A model generated the notes under the pieces. It was not told the DNA's origin. It made no database searches and worked only from the letters and a program-made list of their open reading frames with translations. Shown piece by piece: positions 24,199 through 35,611 of a stretch of 64,000 nucleotides of DNA. The DNA comes from Hyperoplus lanceolatus (taxonomy: Eukaryota > Chordata > Actinopteri > Uranoscopiformes > Ammodytidae). The stretch spans positions 20,788,501 to 20,852,500 of the forward strand of contig CM049400.1 of the NCBI GenBank assembly GCA_026929865.2, given 5' to 3'. How positions within the stretch are numbered: position 1 is the first letter of the stretch; each line of letters begins with the position of its first letter. The position numbers and the translations under genes were made by a program.

Positions 24199-27110
24199 GA
24201 AAACAGATTTATCCTAGGAAGCACAAAGTGAACAGAGTAAGATTATTTTGGATTTAAATTTATTTAGATTTCATTCTATATAATAAACTATTTTAAATAG
24301 TGAAAAAGCTGTATGCTTATTGCTTATGTGATATCTAATTTTAACTCATATACCACACTTTTTATAAGATCAAATCAAAAGTGAGGCTTGATAAAAAATA
24401 TATTTTGAATACTTTAACCTGCATTGATATAGGTACATTTATTTCACAATACTAAAGGTAGATCCCATATCTGACGTGCAATTGAACTGTCAGGGTTTAA
24501 AACACCAGATGACAAATTTAGATGATTTAGACTTCTGAATTATATAAAATAGACAATGTATGGTGTATTGAAAGCCCTGACCAAAGAGCATATACTTTGT
24601 TGATTTGTATTTTCATAAACAACTCTGCTTCGTAAAACCACCCGGTTTAATTCTGAAAATTGACATTTCAGTTGAAATTTCATTGCATATTTTTCAGTCC
24701 CCTCCAGTCGCTCACTGACATGTCAGCACTTGCTCTTATTCTGAGTGCGTTTACATGTTAAGCTCCTGAATGTGTTCAGGGTTTTTCCGCCTATTTAAGT
24801 CCACAGCACAAACAGTCCTGGGACTGTGGAGACTAGGCCACAGATTGAATGGCTTCTGAACGTATCTTTTCCGTGTGATTATATTTCCTATATGAAAAAT
24901 ATTATTATGTGTTAGAAGACCCTCTAAAAGCATTGCCTTCACAAGCCAACGCTGTCTCTGACTCTACACGGTTCACTGCACATTTGGTCCCACACAGAGT
25001 TTCTGCTCTAGTAAAATGCTCAGGACATTCTCTCGTTGTCTGTCTGTAACCTGCTGCTGTCAAGAATAGTTTCTGTCTGAAAATTCAAACATGACCTGCA
25101 GTGGGAACATCTGCGGATGCTTCCACAGCAGAGACTGTGAAGTTACAGAACTGTGGTGTTTTAAAGAAAGTCAAATCATCGTTTTTTAAAATCCTTCTCT
25201 CATCTGAAAATCTCTCCTAAAAACACAGTGGCTGCCATGGAAACGGTTGCCCCAGGGCTCTGCTTATGTTGTGAACTTATCAGCAGTTTGATTTGGAATT
25301 GAGATGGTGTGAGTCTTCGTGGGTAAAGAGGCGTCCTGGTGTTCGATAAACATGTATCTATCATGCTTATCCAATTATAATTATGCTCTTAATGTTATTG
25401 ATAAAAGATGAAACAGGTTATTTTCAGATGACTGACAACTGATTGGGTATGTGCTTTACAACGCACCTAAATGATTAAATAATCCTAAAAGAATTGTAGA
25501 TAGACCCAGCCTAAAATGACTGGATAAAATGACAATTAGCTTAGAAGTTAGCTATCATAACGAGTGGCAACACAGTGGGAAATGCTGAGCCTGGCTCTCT
25601 TCAGCATAACAATCCAGCTAGCAGTGGCCTACTTTAAAGCTCACTGATAACACATTTTATCTCATATGGGCTTGAACAGTAGGCCTACAAAAACAACAAT
25701 GTGAAAATGAAACAGTTTTACAGGGAGTTTCCCACCGTTTATTATTTATTTTTGGCAAACAGCATCCAACAGCAAGTGCTGTGACTTCCTTTTTCGTCTT
25801 GTTTTCATTGTGAGGTTGCCAACCACACCCCAAATTCTTCCTTTGAACCTCTCCTTTTTTTCTCTTTTGTTTAGAAGAAAACAAAACAGACATAAAGAGT
25901 AGAGTAGTGGGCCTTCGAGGGAAAGCTAGCCGTTTCACCATGGCTCCAGTCCTCATGCTAAGCTAAGCTAATGCACAAGAGTGGCGTTGCTCTTCTCATC
26001 TCGCTCTGCAGAATTAGGCACAATAATCATTTATAATATATATATTTTTTTTCACAATAATTATTTTGCAAGCTGTCAAACTATGGCCTACCTGGAAGTC
26101 AGCCTTTGGTTTTGTTGGATTAAGTTTATTAGTTGCCTTAATCCTCGACTCATGTGAATAAACTAGGCCTATATGTTTCTTACATACAGACATTATTTAC
26201 TTGTAACTGGCATGACTGAATTCCCTTTCATTCCTCCGAGAGTGTTTGTAGTTTCTAACAGGCTTGGACAGAAACCTGTTCTCCCTGTGAATTCCCATGC
26301 ATGTTCAGACATCGGCAGCTTCCTCCTTCATGCTGAGTGCTGTTTCCTCCAGACCGATGATCAGGTGGTTCGTCCTTAGGCGCTGCATCGCTCGCTCAGT
26401 CATGCAGCGCTGCTATGCTGGAATTTTACCTGGAGGGAGTGAGGCTCTGCAGAGGACTGCGCCTACTTAAAACGCACAGCTATACTGACAGAGTATTTTC
26501 TCTCTTAAAGGCTCACAACACGCATCATGCTGTGTCAAGTGAAATTGTCCACATCCATATGCCTGGGAGTGAGCACTTGAGCCACACTTAATATCATTGT
26601 GTGCCAAAAACAAAACAAAACAACAGTAATTTAGAGGTCAGCACTCAAACAGTGCAGCTTTGCGTCCCAGGGTTCAATGCCATAGTCCATTTGCTTATAG
26701 TTAAACGTAATGACCAAAAGTGAGGTTACACCTCAAACTCAATTTTCTCTTCAGACACCAGCTTCTTTGGGCACATGAATAGTGCATAAATGTGAAGATA
26801 GTCAAATGGCATTTGCAGCTTCAATGGGGAGTTATTAAAATGTCACAAGGCACTTTTTGTGATTTTGTCCTGTCTAAATATAGCCTGCTGCTGTCTGATC
26901 CACATTTTAAACCATTTCATGCTGCTACACTGCTATCTATTTTTACCCCAGTATCAATATAGAGGACAGTATGTGGTTTTAAAAATAGAGTATGAAACAA
27001 CGTATAAAACATGTATAAAACAACGTGGTCTAGTTTCGTCCCGTGGCTAATATAATGCTAGGGGAATGCATGTGCTTATTTAGCTACAGATTGCCAGCCT
27101 CGCCTCGTAG
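24199..27110. other. Intergenic stretch
   Basis: AT-rich, with no coding frame that resembles a known protein. I see no element ends in it. Confidence 0.6.
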
Positions 27111-27380
27111 TACGGTGGCCCTGAGAGCTCACAGCACTGCAACATCAGAAAACACATGCAAGAAGACAAAACACTAGCAAATTAAGAAAACATCTTCATC
27201 AATTTCACAACACATGCGCAGCATTTAGAAAAACGCTGCAAATAGCCCAAAACACAACGGAAGTAGGCCGAAACACGACGGAAGTGCTTCCGTAAGTGTT
27301 TCCAGAGGACACTTTAAAAGTGATGCACACGTCCAGACAGGCTTGTTGATTATGCAGATTTTGACTCACAGTGCTATTAA

Positions 27381-28296
27381 CGCCACTACGAGTAAGATGG
27401 CACGTTGGCGTCCCCTTTGGACAAAAGCGGTAGTATTTTTACGACGCCCGCTGTCGCAAAGCTGTTTACTAGCGCGTGACAGGCGTGCGAGTGTGAACTG
27501 AGAAGGGCGCAATATAGTGCATGTCCGTGTGTTGAAAGTGTGAGGACTCTTTTCGGCTCCGTGAGAGTGGTTTTGACACTGCATCAACTAATGCCAGTCA
27601 CTGCCACACACACCTGATTGCAATGAGTAGATGCAGCAGTGTCACCTAACTACTCTCTCTCTCACGGAGCTGAAAGACGTGTCCTCACAGAAAGCGAATG
27701 AACGAGAGACGGCAGTTAGTATGGATCACGATGAGGTAATGTGTTTGTGTTGTTGATGTAAATAATGACTATTTCTGATGATGGTGAAGCAAAGCAAACT
27801 GTGTGTTAGTGCCAACCGCTCATTCATTTAGGAGTAAACACTGCAGTCTAGTTTCGCTCTCGTGAAATTGTATACACGTTGCTTGGCAACACCCTCGTCC
27901 CCGCCGTAGCCTATATCACTCTCCCTTTTAGCTTTTCTTCATTGCATTTTAATTTTGTTCTTTGATGGTTCAGCCCCGTTATCAGTCATTATGACGACAA
28001 ATAATTGTCTCAAACAAGGCTCCCGCTCCCCTTCCCTCACCTGGAGGGATAGGCTTCTCAAATCACGTTGCTGCGCCACACTGAAATCTGCGACCAATGG
28101 ATATGTGACCATAGAGCCTGCACGAGCGAACCGAAAATCGGACTGGGTGTGCGACCAGACCAAAAGCAGTATTAAAAACTATTTAAAAACGTCTTTCTTT
28201 ACACTGATGGTCTCGTTTGCTGTTAAAGGTAATTTATGATTATGAGAGGAAACATGAGGCTGTTTAAAAGATATTTAAATGTTACTCGTAGCCGCT
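27381..28296. mobile_element. TTAA-flanked element inserted in the foldback's left arm
   Basis: Flanked by TTAA at 27377-27380 and 28297-28300. The ends CGCCACTACGAGTAAGAT and (reverse complement) AGCGGCTACGAGTAACAT form imperfect inverted repeats. The intact right arm of the host palindrome has a single TTAA at the matching place, which shows the empty site. It carries an inner palindrome at 27533-27690 and a CpG-rich start. Confidence 0.75.
27533..27690. repeat. Imperfect palindrome inside the TTAA element
   Basis: GTGAGGACTCTTTTCGGCTC at about 27539 pairs with the reverse complement of the segment ending at about 27690 (CACGGAGCTGAAAGACGTGT), with GACACTGC and GCAGTGTC further in. Arms are about 65 bp with a short loop. 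Confidence 0.6.
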
Positions 28297-28689
28297 TTAA
28301 GGTTATCTTTCCGTCTACACTACCTAGCCTATGCTGTGTAGCAAATGTTGGCAATCTAAAAGTGTGATTAAAACCGTTTTACTGGACTGTGGAGGAGACT
28401 GTGTGCAGGAAGACTGAGACACCATCTGTCCGAAATGTAAGTAGTCATATTTTTAAAATAATTATGGCCCATTGTTAGTTGAATGTCTGTAATGTCCTTT
28501 ATCAAGCAAACAGTCATTGTTGCCAAAGACTCCACAGCTCAAACGGTTAGCCTAAAGCTAACGGTTAAGCTAGCGGACGCTAACGCTAACTAAACCCAGC
28601 GGCATTCTCTCATTTCAGTCAGTGTTGGTTATTATAGGAGGGATACGATAAAGGAGATCACAGACATTCAACTAACAATGGGCCATAAT

Positions 28690-29902
28690 TAGGGATGCAC
28701 CGAAATTAAAATTCTTGGCCGAAACCGAAACCGAATAAAATGAAACAGTTGGCCGAATGGCCGAAACCGAATACCGAAAGAGGCTTTTGCAGTTTTGTTT
28801 ATTTATTTTGCCACTTCTTTCAACATTGCATACATGAACTCCCAAATGTTCTCCTCAAACATAGCCTACAACTAAAAATCAACCCTAAATAAATAAAGAA
28901 ACAGTAAAACCTTCAAATCTAAGAGTAAAATTAACATTTTACTAGGAATGTTATTGTGAACCACTCATTGATTTGTACCTTGACTTATATGAGGAAGAAT
29001 CTACAAAAAGATCGACTTATTGCCATTTTTTTCTTTTCTTTTTTTGCAATGCATGCAGTGCAGGTTGAGTTGCTCTAAAAACTGCACCACAACTCCCACC
29101 GTAATGATCAGACTTCAGAATGTGTATCAAAGCCTAATGATCATAACAATGAGAGGCTTTAAACGATGTCCATGCTTAGGAGGTGATTGTAACTTTTTCG
29201 GCTGTAGACTGAAACTAACGGGGGGAGGCGGCTCACTGGACATATAGGCTATTTAGTTACGCTGTCAGTTTGCCGAGATGGCTCTGTATTCCATGGACAT
29301 ATAAAGAAATGTATTCAGACTCGAGCAATGCAATCAGATCGCAGTCCCCCCCCCCTCTCTCCCACAGCGCTAATGGACAATATGATTATCATTTTCGCCG
29401 TCAAACCAGATTTTTTTTGCGCTGCGGCTCTCACCAGCGAGGTGTCAGTGACTCCGTTACCAACCGTTAGTTTCACTGGGTGAATCGCTGCTTCGCTCGC
29501 GCAAGGCTTTTGTGTTTCTAATGTGATAAAACATCAGTCTTGGACGAGCATTTTATCTCAATGCTGCTTAAAGCATTGCAATGCGCCGTGTTTCATCCAG
29601 TTTGAAAAACATTTCCCACACTGGACTCTGACATAATCATGCACGCAGCCTACAGACTGCTCCTGCTGCGCGCTCCCGACCAGACGTGGACTCACATACA
29701 CGGTTACGTCTCTCTTTACTTCCATTTCCTGGTATGCAAGCGCGCAGCTCTTTTAAAAAAATATTTCCTTATTGTCATTTAGTTTGTCAATATTCGGTAA
29801 TTTTGTTCGGCCTTTTAACTGTTTCGGGCCGAAACCGAAAATGACTTATTTTGCCATTTTCGGCCGAATATTTTCGGTGGCCGAATGTTCGGTGCATCCC
29901 TA
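28690..29902. mobile_element. hAT element, non-autonomous, 1.2 kb
   Basis: Ends TAGGGATGCACCGA and its inverted copy, flanked by the octamer GCCATAAT on both sides (28682-28689 and 29903-29910). The subterminal regions are rich in GGCCGAA/TTCGGCC repeats, typical of binding-site clusters at hAT ends. There is no transposase frame. It sits in the right arm of the foldback element. Confidence 0.92.
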
Positions 29903-31699
29903 GCCATAATTATTTTAAAAATATGACTAGTACTTACATTTCGGACAGATGGTGTCTCAGTCTTCCTGCACACAGTACAGTAAAACGGCTATAATCACAC
30001 TTTTAAATTGCCAACATTTGCTACACAGCGTAGGCTAGTGTAGATGGAAAGATAACCTTAAAAGCACTGTGAGTCAAAATCATGGTCAAAATCTGCATAA
30101 ACAACAAGCCTGTCTGGACGTGTGCAACACTTTTAAGCGTCCTCTGGAAACACTTACGGAAGCACTTCCGTCGTTTTTTCGAAGCACTTCCGTCGTGTTT
30201 TTGAAGCACTTCCGTCGTGTTTCGGGCTATTTGCAGCGTTTTTCTAAATGCTGCGCATGTGTTGTCAAATTGATGAAGATGTTTTCTTAATTTGCTTGCG
30301 TTTTGTCTTCTTGCATGTGTTTTCTGATGTTGCAGTGCCGTGAGCTCTCAGGGCCACCGTATCATAGAGCTAAGGGCCTGCTTCTCACTCAGCTCGAATC
30401 CAATTGATGTTTACCGGAATGTATGACGTTAAAAAAACAACACACCACTTATGGCATTATTATAAAAAGTACATGTTTGCTGAAATGTCTGTGAGGACAT
30501 TTTTACATACCAGCCAAACCTCCCTGGTAGCAATGACACAGAAAGATTGCTACGTGAACACATTCAAATGGGAGGTAAAAAGAAATGCAAAGTTACCCAA
30601 ACCAGAAAGACGAGTCGGATGGCCTTCACACAAAGGGACAGAGAAGAAGTACTGGGCCAGCTGAGCATGGGAGCACATGAAAAAGTTTTGAGTTACAAGT
30701 GGGGTGAGATGGAAACAATGGCAGCACAGAATAGAATAGATGCCCTGGGGAACCATCGGCAGGGCGTTTCAGACAGGCTTTCGACAAGTCACAGTTTGTT
30801 TGTTTTGTTCCCCCCAGATTGGCTGCCTTTTGTCCTTCAAAACAATATTTGCAAACACAAGCAACTAGTTCCATAAGTGAGAGAACAGAGTTGTAGTAGT
30901 AGTGTCATAAATAAGCACAACCTGGAGCGACTGCACTGGGACTTTGAAGGCACTGGGATGACTCATCTCCAAGCTTTAATGACCTGAGGAGCCTCATTTT
31001 AAAGCTTTGTAATAATGTGAACCAGAAGTATCCAAAGAAGTCCTTTGATGATAACAACATGTGTGTGATGCAAACTGAAGTGTCCCAAGGTCAAAGTTAA
31101 ACAGATCTAAACATTTACATATGTAGAACCAGGGCTGTACAGTGCGACAGTTTTGATCGCATTTGCTACTGAAATTGATCACGTGCGATGATGAATACGA
31201 CTATTCGCACTTGTGCGACAGGTTGATAATGAGGAGAGGCTGTCTTTGAAACACAGAGGACAGATGCACAACACTGCTTAGAGGGCTCTACATTAACACT
31301 GCGGGTAAATGAGTCTTAGGCAAGTAACTTATTGAGTCCACCCTCCACTTTGGCTGGTGAAAGATGTGTGCTCGGGATCTGTGCTCGTGCAGCGATTCTA
31401 GGTATAAAAACTTCACAGCTTTAACGGCAATTACCGGAAGGAGACGGCACATTACCGCAGTTAAGTTAGTGCATGTACAAACAGAACATATATACCTATA
31501 TGTATACTTATTTATTTAATAGGCTATATTTAATGTTTTAAAGTTTGGTTTTAATTAAAGCTGCAGTTGAGAGTTTTTTTACTGTACTATTTGGCAAAAC
31601 TGTCATAATAGCCATTCAGCTATATGTAGGTGAAGTGGTTTAAAAATATTTTTTCATCACTTTGCTCCCCCCTGCCTCTGTGTGCTGCCCCCCAAAATT

Positions 31700-31875
31700 G
31701 CCACCGCTCATGTTAATTTTGACCAATCAGAGCGAGGTCAGATTCTCCGTTCTTATTGGCTGTGGGACCTTGGCAACGACGTTGATGCGTCAGTTGCGTG
31801 AGCGTTCACGACCCTAGCAGTCTGACACTAGCCTACTGTTTGGTACTAGGCTACTACGGCGGACAGCGAGTAGCA
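31700..31875 (+). promoter_or_regulatory. Promoter-like region of the TTAA element (copy 1)
   Basis: Holds GACCAATCAGAGC (about 31728) and an inverted CCAAT box in TTATTGGCTG (about 31755), followed by a CpG-rich tract with TTGATGCGTCAG, just ahead of the open frame. The same features are kept in copy 2 at 45848-46002. Function is inferred from motifs and position. Confidence 0.45.
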
Positions 31876-32091
31876 ATGTCTTCACAAACAAACCCTCAAT
31901 TTACCATTCCCAGGATACCAACAACTAACACTGCTAAGACAGCAAAAAAACGAGGAAAGACGAATGTTGAAAAGTTAACTGCTGAAAGGGAGACGGAGAG
32001 AGCTCGAAAAAAAGTACACCGGCCATGTCTTCTTGCCCTATCACATCAAGACCTCTCTGACCGCGACCTCGTCCCCTTCCTCTGCCCCTAG
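31876..32091 (+). pseudogene. N-terminal open frame of the TTAA element (copy 1)
   Basis: Starts at the ATG 31876 (MSSQTNPQFTIPRI), with an in-frame extension back to 31798 that is probably untranslated. It continues through a basic, alanine- and threonine-rich stretch and a heptad-like ELTAERETERA segment, then 30 residues without likeness to it. The same product with two changes is encoded by copy 2, where one C-to-T change turns the Arg codon after ERA into a stop. Length is 71 residues here. I do not recognise the family. It may be the first exon of a transposase, with the GT at about 32012 as a candidate donor. Upstream lie CCAAT-type motifs. Confidence 0.45.
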
Positions 32092-32999
32092 GCTGCCTGC
32101 CGCTAGCAGCAGGACGTCCGCTGGCTCTATATAGCCCTCGACCTGTGCTCAGTGTTGCCAATATAGCGATTTTGTCGCTATATTTAGTGACTTTTCAGCC
32201 CCCCTGGCGACTTTTTTTTTCAAAACAGCGACAAGCGACAAATCTAGCTTTTTTTTCTGGTGTTATTGGTGACTTTTTTCGCCAAAGCAAGTATCACCTC
32301 TTCTCAACGAGCAGTGGGAGCCCTGACACGCAGCCCGCTCCTCGCGCAGCAGCCCCGAGCAGCCCCTCCCAGCTGCGGTCAGAGCAGGAGCATAGATAGT
32401 AGGAGATACACACACACACCTCTACACCTTTGCTGTTTCCCATTCATTGTGTACGGCAAAGAATCAGTGCCTTTGCGCCTATTCATTGTGGACGGCAAGA
32501 AAAAAAAAGATTTCGCGCATGCGCACTTGATTCTGTATTATTTAACATGTACGCAAATAAGCATAATTCTTTGTGCCTTTTTTACGTAAATGGTATGCCA
32601 CATAAGCCTTTACGTTACATATCATTCATGGACCAATTAAAATTGAGATATTACTAGACATTTACGCAGCTTAGGCCAACGTCATTACGTTGGCTATGAC
32701 ATACAGTATCTCAAAATAACCCCCTCATTTCTTCCATTTTTCTTTATATCTTTCATCACACACTGAATAAACACTTTGATAAATATACATTCATTTATAA
32801 CAGTGTAAATTTACTTCCCCTCAAATACTCGCCATTAATTCTAACTCACAAATGATACCCCCTTAGAAAGATCCAAATTCCCAAATTCAATATTTTGTTT
32901 TCCATCATTATTTTCTCCTCCTAACCCTCTTCATAGTTCACTAATTCACAGTTCACTGGAACCCTCTTCTACCCATTCATGAGACATCAAATTATATTA

Positions 33000-33640
33000 G
33001 ATCCTTCCTCCTCCATCTCCCGTTTGAGGATGCCCCAAAGATGCTCAATAGGGTTTAGTGGAGAATTTATCCATAACCTTTCCCTCAGCTTCTTTAACAG
33101 TTGTTCAGGTGTGTTTTTTATCATGTTGTACTCCCTGCCCCAGTTTATGAAGAGGATCATGTCTGCTTCAGTATGTCACAGTACATGTTAGAATTCAATG
33201 AACTGTAGATCCCCAGTGCTGCAGCACTCATGCAGCCCCAGACCATGACACTCCAACCACCATGCTTGACTATAGGCAAGACACACTTGTCTTTGTACTC
33301 CTCACCTGGTTGCGCTCCACACTCTTAACACCATCTGAACCAAATAAATGTATCTTGGTCTCATCAGACCACAGGACATGGTTGCAGTAATCCATGTCCG
33401 TAGTCTGTTTGTCTTCAGCAAACTTTTTGTGGGTTTCTGTGCATCATCTTTAGAATAGGCTTCCTTCTGGGATGACAGCCATGTAGACCAGTATGATGCG
33501 AGTGGCATATGGTCTGAGCACTGACAGGTTGACCCCCCACCCCTTCAAGCCCTTCAGCAATGCTGGCAGCACTCATCGTCTATTTTCCAAAGCCAACCTC
33601 TGTGTACGACTGACCACGTCACTCAACCTTCGTAAACTGG
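33000..33640 (-). pseudogene. Tc1-like transposase, degenerate minus-strand copy
   Basis: Read from high to low coordinates this gives pieces of a Tc1/mariner DDE transposase in order: [10 protein letters not shown] (about 33600), SSQKEAYSKDDAQKP (about 33465), TMSCGLMRPRYIYLVQMV (about 33370), and [11 protein letters not shown] near 33045. Frameshifts and stops separate them, and the segment between about 33260 and 33060 has lost bases, including the middle Asp region. It cannot encode a working enzyme. Confidence 0.8.
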
Positions 33641-33813
33641 GCCATAGGGTGGTATTGCAACATGATAACGACCCCAAACACACCTCCAAGACGACCAGTC
33701 TTGCTAAAACTGAGGGAAATGTTATGGCCTGGCCAAGCATGTCTCCAGACCTAAACCCTATTGAGCATCTTTGGGGCATCCTCAAACAGAAGGTGGAGGG
33801 CCAAGGTCTTTAA
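33626..33813 (+). pseudogene. Tc1-like transposase 3' fragment, plus strand
   Basis: Open frame covering [20 protein letters not shown], which carries the second catalytic Asp, then [20 protein letters not shown] with the final acidic residue (Glu) of the DDE triad. The frame ends early compared with intact Tc1 proteins, and the N-terminal half is replaced by the inverted copy. The part of the frame before about 33625 is antisense to the minus copy and is not transposase. Confidence 0.85.
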
Positions 33814-34353
33814 TATCCACCAGCTCTGTGATGGTGTCATAAATGGGTGGAAGAGGGTTAGTTGCAACCTGTGAGCTCTAGTGAACTACATGCCCAAGAG
33901 GGTTAAGGCAGTGCTAGAAAATAATGATGGCAAAGCAAAATATTGACACTTTGGGCCCAATTTGTAAAATTTTTCTAAGGGGTGTACTCACTTTTGTTGC
34001 CGCGTTTAGACATTAATGGTGTGTGTGGTATTTTGGGGGGAATTACTGTTATACCTGACACTGACACTTTACTGATCAAAGTGCATTTTTCGTGTTGCCA
34101 TGGAAAGAAAAGAAAAGGAAGAAGGAGGGGGAATTGGGTACATGGTATGTCTGTGATTAAAATGTATGCTCAATATGTACGTATGTAGTTATCATTGCTA
34201 ATGTTTAATCACCTCGGAATCCTCCCTCCGAAAGACAGAGCTGCGCGTTCGTGAATTCAGTTACATTGACAGGAGACAAACACCCCAAGTAGGTGGATTC
34301 GAACAGACCCAGAGTGTTGAGAGGCACCTATTTGCAGACCCATGGGGAAAGTG

Positions 34354-34894
34354 CATGGACATATAAAGAAATGGACACCGGATTGAATCACGGCGCCCAT
34401 TCATTCCTATGAAAGCTGCTCATTGGCGCAGAGACGCAACAAGGAAGTATAATCCGGAAATTCCATGCGGCCCGGAAGCATGACGTAGCATGGACGTAGT
34501 TGCACTATGGACCTATCAAGAAAGAGGGCGGCAAGCGTAGCGGACTGGAGGCGGGAGTAGAATCATTCTCGTTCTGTAGCATCTAGCCTGGCGAAAACAA
34601 ACTGAAAGCCGCTAAAAGCCGTTGGGCTAATAAAACGCTTGAGGTGGCGTTTTGAAATGAGAAAACTTCCATTTTAATAGTATATGGTCTAAAGATAAGT
34701 ATGAGCCTATGATTGATATCCAGAAATGTTTTGCAGAGACACAATGTTGTTCTTGTTCACCGCTTGTACTGTGTGGACAGGGAAATCTGCCTACGGGCCG
34801 CATGAAAATAAGCTCCACCCCTCACCATGCAATACCAATGGGTTGGCCACATGTCCATGCTGGCTGCTCGGAGACGGCACAGTCCTGGGGGCCT
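34354..34894. mobile_element. 541-bp insertion in the foldback's left arm
   Basis: Flanked by GGGAAAGTG at 34345-34353 and 34895-34903, and absent from the mirror arm near 36111. It starts CATGGACATATAAAGAAATG, a segment also found inside the hAT element at about 29293. Class is unknown; an 8-9 bp duplication would suit a hAT-type or similar insertion. Confidence 0.7.
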
Positions 34895-35409
34895 GGGAAA
34901 GTGTAGCTCCACCCGAAGCCACGCCCCGAACTCATTTCATTGGTCAGAATTGTAACCTACTCTGAATTTGTTGTCTTCTTTTTGTTTTACTGCCGGAGTT
35001 CACCTAGCGGTGAATAATAATACACAGTTTCCACCGGTTATGGTGCTAGTACACAGTAAAATACGTCAGTTTGTTAAGGGTCCCACGTGGCCAGGACGGT
35101 GGTAAAATGTAGATGTTGAGGTAGAATATGAATGAAGCAACGAAGCGTTGGGTACATCTTCCGAAATCCGTCTCTTTAATTCACAATTATCACAAGTAGG
35201 TCAATCACATACAAATATCAACTCTTATAAATGAAACACAAAAAGTTGAACTTTTATCTTAGGAGTCCTGGAAACAAATGCTTGTCTTTTCCTCTTAAAC
35301 GAAGCTGTAAATAGCCTTTACGTAGTGTCAGTTGGAGCCTTGTTGCAGCAGTGCAGGCTAATGCTAATTGTGTTCAGATTAATAAACCTATTGTATTGTA
35401 GCCTATCTC

Positions 35410-35611
35410 ATTCTGCGGCTGCACGCGATCGTTACTGTTCACTTGCGTGATCACAAAGTCACAGACGAGCCTCGTTAAATAGCCTAATATGAACATAGGC
35501 TATTTATGTCTGGTTGAAATGTAATTCTGCGGCTGCACACGATTGTTACGTTCATTTGCGTGATCACAAAGTCACAGACGAGCATCGATCGTTCAATAGC
35601 CTAATATGAAT
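35410..35611. repeat. Two-copy tandem duplication in the foldback loop
   Basis: Segments 35410-35493 and 35524-35611 share TTCTGCGGCTGCAC, TGATCACAAAGTCACAGACG and AGCCTAATATGAA in the same order, with a few substitutions. Confidence 0.8.

Larger units (their letters stand above)
27111..30361. mobile_element. Foldback element with two nested insertions
   Basis: TACGGTGGCCCTGAGAGCTC at the left is mirrored at the right end (30361 leftwards). The pairing resumes on the far side of each insertion: 27111-27376 with about 30080-30361, 28300-28493 with 29903-30065, and a short inner pair near 28662-28681. Removing the TTAA element (27381-28296) and the hAT element (28690-29902) leaves about 1.1 kb that is almost entirely palindromic, with a loop near 28494-28660. 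A TA at each end may be the target duplication. No transposase frame is present. Short CTTCCGTCGTGTTT-type units are tandemly repeated near 30162-30222 in the right arm only. Confidence 0.85.
32704..34138. mobile_element. Tc1-like element rearranged into a head-to-head palindrome
   Basis: The left terminus TACAGTATCTCAAAATAAC matches Tc1-like inverted ends. From there to about 33625 the minus strand carries a degenerate Tc1 transposase gene, ending with [10 protein letters not shown] near 33060-33030. From about 33626 the plus strand carries the 3' half of another copy, with [10 protein letters not shown] at about 33660 and [15 protein letters not shown] ending near 33788, followed by the usual 3' tail to about 34138. 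The two 3' regions (32730-33060 and 33745-34100) pair as a long imperfect inverted repeat. The right terminal repeat is lost. Confidence 0.85.

Noticed and set aside
30404-30876. Overlapping frames of 86 and 109 codons on the plus strand
   Set aside because: No likeness to known proteins, no splice context, and overlapping frames of similar length on both strands; chance is the simplest explanation.
31934-32161. Minus-strand Gly-Arg repeat frame (RGRGRGRGRG) in the TTAA element
   Set aside because: It lies antisense to the conserved plus-strand frame and comes from a CCTCGTCCCC-type repeat. It recurs in copy 2 only because the DNA is shared. I could not exclude a coding role but see no other support.
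33493-33625. First third of the plus-strand Tc1-like open frame as transposase
   Set aside because: This part is antisense to the minus-strand copy; the true plus-strand transposase homology starts at about 33626.
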